This document shows, piece after piece, positions 42,795 through 47,409 of a stretch of 47,409 nucleotides of DNA; position 1 is the first letter of the stretch; every line of letters starts with the position of its first letter. The DNA is from Brevibacterium sp. Its GTDB lineage: Bacteria > Actinomycetota > Actinomycetes > Actinomycetales > Brevibacteriaceae. The position numbers and the translations under genes were made by a program. Under the pieces are notes generated by a model. That model was not told the DNA's origin. It worked only from the letters and a program-made list of their open reading frames with translations, and ran no database searches. The stretch spans positions 1 to 47,409 of the forward strand of contig JAPSIC010000008.1 in NCBI GenBank assembly GCA_031179165.1, in the 5' to 3' direction.

Positions 42795-43511
42795 ATGAAT
42801 CGTGCTCAGCTGGACAAGCAGCCCGCTGATGTCGCCGCAATGTTCGACGACGTCGCCTCCCGCTATGACCTCACCAACGATGTGATGACCTTCGGACTGG
42901 CCCGAGCATGGCGGCGCACCGTGGCCCAGTCCGTGGCCGCGCGTCCCGGTGAGCGCGTCCTCGACCTCGCCGCCGGCACCGGCACCTCGTCGATGACGTT
43001 CACCCACCATGGCGCCGAGGTGGTCGCCGGGGACATCTCCGAGGGCATGCTCGCCGAGGGCCGCAGGCGCCATCCGAAGATCGACTTCATCTACGCCGAT
43101 GCAATGGACCTGCCGTTCACGGACGACCGATTCGACGTCGTCACGATCTCCTTCGGCATCCGCAACGTCCACGACGTCGACGTGGCGCTGGCCGAGATGC
43201 TGCGCGTGCTCCGACCGGGCGGCCGCCTCGTCGTGTGCGAGTTCTCCACCCCGACCTGTCGGCCCTTCAGCACCCTGTACAAGGAGTACCTGATGCGGGC
43301 CATCCCGGCGATGACGAAGCTCGTGTCCTCGAACCCGGAGGCCTACGTCTACCTCGCCGAGTCGATCCGCGCCTGGCCCGACCAGGACGAATTCGCCCAC
43401 CAGATACTGCGGGCCGGATTCGACCAGGTCAAGTACCGGAACCTCTCCGGCGGCATCGTCGCCGTCCACCATGCCCTGAAGCCGGCGGGACCGGCCGCAG
43501 AGTCGGCATGA
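42795..43511 (+). CDS. menG: Demethylmenaquinone methyltransferase
   Basis: A 238-residue SAM-dependent UbiE/MenG methyltransferase, last ring-modifying step of menaquinone synthesis. The first residues ([20 protein letters not shown]) are the family signature; [15 protein letters not shown] is SAM motif [11 protein letters not shown] motif II, and [28 protein letters not shown] and [14 protein letters not shown] follow. Length and order match. It is coupled to menJ by a 4-nt overlap, and to the polyprenyl synthase through menJ. Confidence 0.95.
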   Translation: MNRAQLDKQPADVAAMFDDVASRYDLTNDVMTFGLARAWRRTVAQSVAARPGERVLDLAAGTGTSSMTFTHHGAEVVAGDISEGMLAEGRRRHPKIDFIYADAMDLPFTDDRFDVVTISFGIRNVHDVDVALAEMLRVLRPGGRLVVCEFSTPTCRPFSTLYKEYLMRAIPAMTKLVSSNPEAYVYLAESIRAWPDQDEFAHQILRAGFDQVKYRNLSGGIVAVHHALKPAGPAAESA

Positions 43512-44809
43512 ACGACTTCGACGCCGACGTCATCGTCGTCGGTGCCGGTCCTGCGGGCTCGGCCATCGGCGCCTACCTGGCCGGCGCCGGACACGATGTC
43601 ATCCTCCTCGAGAAGTCCGGGTTCCCGCGGGACAAGATCTGCGGCGACGCCCTGACCCCGCGTGCGGTCAAGGAGATCGGCCACCTGGGGCTCGAGACCC
43701 CGGAGCACGAGGGCTGGCACCGCAACCGCGGACTGCGCCTCATCGGCGGCGGCCACCGGCTCGAGATCGACTGGCCGGACATCGACGGCACCCCGAACTA
43801 CGGACTGACGCGGCCCCGGATGGGCATGGACGAGGCCTTCGCCCGCCACGCCCAGCACTCCGGTGCCCGACTGTTCGAGCAGGTCAAAGCCCTGTCCCCG
43901 GACATCGGCGAGGACGGATGGATCCGGGGAGTCCATGCCACCGGCACCGATCACCGTGGCCGACGGGTCGGGCCCGATGCTCATTTCCGGGCCCCCGTCG
44001 TCATCGCCGCCGACGGAGTCTCGTCTCGCCTCGGGGTGGCGATGGGCCTGGCCAAACGCGACGACCGCCCGATGGGTGTGGCGGTGCGCAGCTATCACAC
44101 CTCGCCGAGGCACGCCGACGACTACATCGAGAGCTGGGTCGAGATGCGCTCGACGAACGCCGCCGGCGAGTCCGAGGTGCTGCCCGGGTACGGCTGGCTG
44201 TTCCCGCTCGGCGACGGCACGATCAACATCGGCACCGGCCTCCTCGACTCCTCACCGCAGTTCGGATCCGTCGACCTGCGCTCCGTGATGGGCCAGTGGA
44301 TCGCCGACATGGGCCACGAGTGGGGCATCGACGAGTCCACCGCGCTGGGTCCGGTCAAGTCCGCGGCCCTGCCGATGGCCTTCAACCGGACACCGCACTA
44401 CCACCGGGGTCTGCTGCTCCTCGGCGACGCCGGGGGAATGGTCAACCCGTTCAACGGCGAGGGCATCGACTACGCCCTCGAATCCGCGCGTCTGGCCGCC
44501 GAGGTGATCTCCACCTACGCCCGCTACCCGCAACGGGTGATGCGGGAGAAGCTCGCCGAGTACCCGCGGCTCATCGGCGACTCGCTCGGCGGCTACTTCA
44601 CCCTGGGCCGCGTCTTCTCCGCGATTATCGGCCACCCCGCCCTGATGCACTTCGGAATCAAGTACGGTATGGGTGTTGACGTTGTGATGGAATTCGTCGT
44701 GAAGCTGCTGGCGAACCTCTACCGCGACTCCACGGTGTCCGAGGCCGATCTCATCGACCGGGTGATCTCCATCCTCACCCGGATCGTGCCGGCCACCAGC
44801 AATGCCTGA
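43508..44809 (+). CDS. menJ: Menaquinone reductase MenJ / geranylgeranyl reductase family flavoprotein
   Basis: A 433-residue FAD enzyme. N-terminal dinucleotide motif [23 protein letters not shown], then [20 protein letters not shown], the substrate-pocket motif [12 protein letters not shown], and [29 protein letters not shown]; the C-terminal half is helical. In mycobacteria MenJ (Rv0561c) hydrogenates one isoprene unit of menaquinone, giving MK-n(H2). Position between menG and the prenyl synthase supports that role. An upstream frame extension overlaps menG and is ignored. The stop overlaps the next gene by 8 nt. Confidence 0.88.
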   Translation: MNDFDADVIVVGAGPAGSAIGAYLAGAGHDVILLEKSGFPRDKICGDALTPRAVKEIGHLGLETPEHEGWHRNRGLRLIGGGHRLEIDWPDIDGTPNYGLTRPRMGMDEAFARHAQHSGARLFEQVKALSPDIGEDGWIRGVHATGTDHRGRRVGPDAHFRAPVVIAADGVSSRLGVAMGLAKRDDRPMGVAVRSYHTSPRHADDYIESWVEMRSTNAAGESEVLPGYGWLFPLGDGTINIGTGLLDSSPQFGSVDLRSVMGQWIADMGHEWGIDESTALGPVKSAALPMAFNRTPHYHRGLLLLGDAGGMVNPFNGEGIDYALESARLAAEVISTYARYPQRVMREKLAEYPRLIGDSLGGYFTLGRVFSAIIGHPALMHFGIKYGMGVDVVMEFVVKLLANLYRDSTVSEADLIDRVISILTRIVPATSNA

Positions 44810-45857
44810 GCACCACCCGACCATGACGAAGATGAATGACGAGGACATGAGCCACCTAGCCTCTCCGGCGGCCTTCACCGGCGCCGATGCCCAGCTCGCG
44901 GCGGATATCTCAGCTCAGCTGGAGGCCGTGGAGCGCCGACTCTATGAGGTGACCGAGCAGACCCGCAAACTGCCCGACACCGCCTCCAAGCATCTGCTCG
45001 CCGCCGGGGGCAAACGCGCCCGACCCAACCTCCTCCTGCTCACCGCCCGCCTCGGCGAGGCCGACCGCGCGGAGATCATCGAGGCGGCCGTGGCGGTCGA
45101 GCTCATCCACCTCGCTTCCCTCTACCACGACGACGTGATGGACGATGCGCCCGTGCGCCGCGGGGCCCCCGCCGCCCATGAGGTGTGGGGCAACTCGGTC
45201 GCGATCCTCACGGGTGATCTCCTGTTCTCGAAGGCCTCCCTGGTCACCGCCGGTCTCGGCCCCGAAGCGGTGCGGATCGAGTCCCAGACCTTCGAACGGC
45301 TCGTCCTCGGCCAGCTCAACGAGTTCGCCGGACCCCCGGAGGGGGCCGACGCGATCGACCACTACCTGCATGTGCTCGCCGACAAGACCGGGTCGCTCAT
45401 CGCCACCTCCGCGCAGTTCGGGGTGATGTTCTCACGCGCCGACCAGACACTCGCCGAGCCCGTGCGGCAGTTCGGCGAACGCGTCGGCATCGCCTTCCAG
45501 CTCGCCGATGACATCATCGACCTCACCGTCTCCTCGCAGGCCTCGGGCAAGACCCCGGGCACCGACCTGCGGGAGCGCGTCCCGACCCTGCCCGTGCTCT
45601 ACGCCCGCGCGGCGGCCGCCGCCGGTGATGCCTCCGCCGCCGAGGTGGTCGACCTCCTCGATGCCGACCTCACCTCCGATGCGGCCCTCGAATCCGCGCG
45701 GGCGGCCCTGGCCGCCCACCCGGTGACGGAGCAGGCTCGCGTCGAGGCGGTGCGCTGGGCCGAGGACGCCAAGTCCGCACTGGCGCCGCTGCCCGAGGGC
45801 ATCGTCAAGGACTCGCTCTTCGCCTTCGCCGACTCCGTGGTCTCGCGCACGAGCTGA
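44802..45857 (+). CDS. Long-chain trans-polyprenyl diphosphate synthase
   Basis: A 351-residue all-helical prenyltransferase making the side chain of menaquinone. GGKRARPNLLLL, the first aspartate-rich motif D110-D111-V-M-D114 (LASLYHDDVMDDAPVRRGAPAAH) and the second D236-D237-I-I-D240 (FQLADDIIDL) with KTPGTDLRERVPTLPV are all present. The residues before the first motif (small Ser/Tyr rather than bulky Phe) suggest a long product such as hepta- to nonaprenyl, but chain length is only a guess. ATG 44802 overlaps menJ; internal Met codons are alternative starts, since the first ~15 residues are not conserved. Confidence 0.92.
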   Translation: MPEHHPTMTKMNDEDMSHLASPAAFTGADAQLAADISAQLEAVERRLYEVTEQTRKLPDTASKHLLAAGGKRARPNLLLLTARLGEADRAEIIEAAVAVELIHLASLYHDDVMDDAPVRRGAPAAHEVWGNSVAILTGDLLFSKASLVTAGLGPEAVRIESQTFERLVLGQLNEFAGPPEGADAIDHYLHVLADKTGSLIATSAQFGVMFSRADQTLAEPVRQFGERVGIAFQLADDIIDLTVSSQASGKTPGTDLRERVPTLPVLYARAAAAAGDASAAEVVDLLDADLTSDAALESARAALAAHPVTEQARVEAVRWAEDAKSALAPLPEGIVKDSLFAFADSVVSRTS

Positions 45858-45920
45858 GGCCGTGCACGAGTGAGGCAGGCGCATGAGCTGCGGTCCGTGT
45901 ACGGGCTGCGGGCCGCGCTG

Positions 45921-46841
45921 CTATGATCTCCGGCGGCGGTTCGCCCTCGCGGCGAGGTCGAGGCTGAGCAGGATCACGGCGATCCAGATGACGAAGAAGC
46001 CGATCCAGCGGGTCGTCGACATCACCTCGCCGAGGACGGCGACGCCGATGATGAACTGCATCGTCGGCGCGATGTACTGCATCATCCCGATCCATGACAG
46101 GGGGATCCGGCGCGCCGCGGCTCCGAACAGGATGAGGGGGATCGCCGTGACCGGACCGGTGCAGAGGAGAACGAGGACATGGCCGGGGCCGAAGCCGACG
46201 AAGGTGTCGAGGCCCACGGTCGCCAGGTAGCCGAGCAGCGCGATGCTCGGGACGGTGAGGACGGCCGTTTCGACCGTCATCGACTCCAGCGCCCCCACCT
46301 TGCCGCCGACCCGGTTCTTGACGAGGCCGTAGAGGCCGAATGAGATCGCGACCCCGAAGGCGATGAAGGGCACTCGGCCGAGGCCGATGCCGACGATGAT
46401 GACGGCGAGGAGGCCGAAGCCGACGGCGGCCCATTGCAGCGGGCTCAGTCGCTCACCGAGGAAGAGGACTCCCAGACCGATCGAGATGAGCGGGTTGAGG
46501 TAGTAGCCCAGCGAGACCTCGACGAGCTGCTGGGTTTCGACGCCGTAGATGAACGTCGTCCAGTTCACGGCGATGAGCACCGAGGCCAGAGCGAGCAGCC
46601 AGAACGTCCGGCCGGAGGTGATGACCTCCCAGGTGCGACCGAAGCCGCGGGTGAAGGCGAGGAGGATCGCGCAGAAGACCAGCGACCAGATGACTCGATG
46701 GGCGACGAGCTCGAACGCCCCGGTGGGGGCGGCGAGGACGAAGACGAGGGGGAGGAAGCCCCAGAACAGGTAGGCGGAGAGTCCGTAGCCCAGGCCGCTG
46801 CGGCGCCGGGCACTTTCGTCAGGGGATGGATTGAGGGTCAC
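45921..46841 (-). CDS. rarD: RarD-type EamA/DMT-superfamily transporter
   Basis: A 306-residue membrane protein with ten hydrophobic helices and the RarD opening GLGYGLSAYLFWGFLPLVF, AHRVIWSLVFC, then NWTTFIYGVETQQLVEVSLGYYLNPLISIGLGVLFLGERLSPLQW and the second repeat IGMMQYIAPTMQFIIGV. RarD proteins are drug/metabolite exporters of undefined substrate. GTG start; TAAGCT lies 6 nt before it. The frame is convergent with the polyprenyl synthase, with 63 nt between and no clear terminator. Confidence 0.88.
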   Translation of the reverse strand: MTLNPSPDESARRRSGLGYGLSAYLFWGFLPLVFVLAAPTGAFELVAHRVIWSLVFCAILLAFTRGFGRTWEVITSGRTFWLLALASVLIAVNWTTFIYGVETQQLVEVSLGYYLNPLISIGLGVLFLGERLSPLQWAAVGFGLLAVIIVGIGLGRVPFIAFGVAISFGLYGLVKNRVGGKVGALESMTVETAVLTVPSIALLGYLATVGLDTFVGFGPGHVLVLLCTGPVTAIPLILFGAAARRIPLSWIGMMQYIAPTMQFIIGVAVLGEVMSTTRWIGFFVIWIAVILLSLDLAARANRRRRS

Positions 46842-46847
46842 AGATGA

Positions 46848-46853
46848 AGCTTA
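46848..46853 (-). promoter_or_regulatory. -10 box of a putative leaderless promoter (rarD)
   Basis: TAAGCT on the minus strand, then 6 nt, then GTG at 46841. Confidence 0.5.
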
Positions 46854-46899
46854 ATTGCGAGGTTCGTCACGATTGGGTAAGGATGCCCTACTCAGACGA

Positions 46900-46905
46900 T
46901 AGAAT
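46900..46905 (+). promoter_or_regulatory. -10 box of the fprA promoter
   Basis: TAGAAT, the same hexamer as in the bS22 promoter, 29 nt before the start codon; the expected -35 is not clear (TTGGGT at 46873-46878 gives a long 21-nt spacer). Confidence 0.4.
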
Positions 46906-46934
46906 TGGAAGCCACTGACTAGAAAGGTGTGAGA

Positions 46935-47409
46935 ATGACTCGTCCCTTCCGGGTGGCCATCATCGGTGCCGGCCCTGCAGGCATCTACGCGGCCGATCTT
47001 CTGACCAAGGCCGAACGAGACTTCGACATCAGCATCGACCTGTTCGAACGGCTGCCGGCTCCCTTCGGGCTGGTTCGCTATGGTGTCGCTCCCGACCACC
47101 CGCGGATCAAGGGGATCATCAACGCGCTGATCAAGGTCCTCGACCGCGGCGACATCCGCCTGTTCTCCAACGTCGACTACGGCACGGACATCAGCCTCGA
47201 GGAGCTCACCGACCGTTATGACGCGGTGATCTTCTCCACCGGCTGTGTCAAGGACGCCTCGCTCGACATCCCGGGCGTCGAGCTGCCCGGCTCCTACGGC
47301 GCCGCGGACTTCGTCAACTGGTACGACGCCCACCCCGATGTGCCCCAGACCTGGCCGCTTGAGCACGAGAAGGTCGCTGTCATCGGCAACGGCAACGTCG
47401 CCCTCGACG
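46935..47409 (+). CDS. fprA: FprA-type ferredoxin/adrenodoxin-NADP+ reductase, partial (C-terminus beyond window)
   Basis: The first 158 residues are visible. FRVAIIGAGPAGIYAADLLTK is the FAD motif, FERLPAPFGLVRYGVAPDHPRIKGI the adrenodoxin reductase-type signature, followed by IFSTGCVKDASLDIPGVELPGSYGAADFVNWYD and the start of the NADP domain (KVAVIGNGNVALD). This is the mitochondrial-type/mycobacterial FprA family, which passes electrons between NADPH and ferredoxins, for example for cytochromes P450. GAAAGG lies 8-9 nt before ATG 46935; TAGAAT upstream gives a leader of about 20 nt. The window ends within the NADP domain. Confidence 0.9.
   Translation, partial: MTRPFRVAIIGAGPAGIYAADLLTKAERDFDISIDLFERLPAPFGLVRYGVAPDHPRIKGIINALIKVLDRGDIRLFSNVDYGTDISLEELTDRYDAVIFSTGCVKDASLDIPGVELPGSYGAADFVNWYDAHPDVPQTWPLEHEKVAVIGNGNVALD

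Overview
The window is GC-rich (roughly 70% by eye), densely packed actinobacterial chromosome. Codon use, many GTG/TTG starts, 4-nt ATGA/GTGA/TTGA gene overlaps, the tiny basic ribosomal protein bS22, a RamA-like LuxR regulator, MenJ and a menaquinone (not ubiquinone) pathway all point to Actinomycetota, most likely Micrococcales of the Brevibacterium type. The genus is inference. No phage, insertion sequence, CRISPR array, tRNA or rRNA was found.

Layout. 1-2502: an NCS1-type permease (cut by the window edge), a divergent TetR regulator and a NylB-like serine hydrolase. They are linked by three similar inverted repeats that look like operators of one TetR regulon. 2534-6817: Ppx/GppA phosphatase, glpD, glpK. 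6865-8676: TIM-barrel sugar isomerase-like protein and proC. 8748-11724: RamA-like regulator divergent from a DUF485/ActP-MctC monocarboxylate transporter pair, with a CRP/GlxR-like site between them. 11762-13200: a frameshifted AbiEi-like gene bracketed by two 60-bp palindromic elements. 13281-15354: two-subunit Ktr potassium uptake system. 15587-16783: AcuC-type deacetylase, preceded by a 35-bp tandem array.

17005-29856 is a respiratory cofactor block: bS22, a glutaredoxin-like protein, Rex (NADH/NAD+ sensor), a single-chain HemA-HemC fusion, a methylase-HemD fusion, HemB, a MarR regulator, HemL, a histidine phosphatase, then the System II cytochrome c assembly set (ResA-like, CcdA, ResB, ResC/CcsB). 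Almost all junctions from Rex to ResB overlap or abut, so heme synthesis and cytochrome c maturation are probably co-transcribed under Rex and perhaps MarR control. 30098-45857 is a menaquinone block: menA, menE, menB, menC, menD, menF, menG, menJ and a long-chain polyprenyl diphosphate synthase. It is interrupted by a lipoprotein, a secreted-type esterase and a DUF222/HNH protein. The window closes with rarD and the start of an FprA-type ferredoxin/adrenodoxin reductase.

The two large blocks supply the heme, cytochrome c and quinone of one aerobic electron-transport chain. Twelve genes have a TANNNT box exactly 6 or 7 nt before a start codon, the geometry of leaderless transcripts; menB and menC even share a 43-bp divergent leaderless promoter region. 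The other notable items are the HemA-HemC fusion, the MarR gene inside the heme operon, the three-operator TetR regulon, and in-frame low-complexity expansions in several conserved enzymes. I see no clearly new defence or mobile system here.
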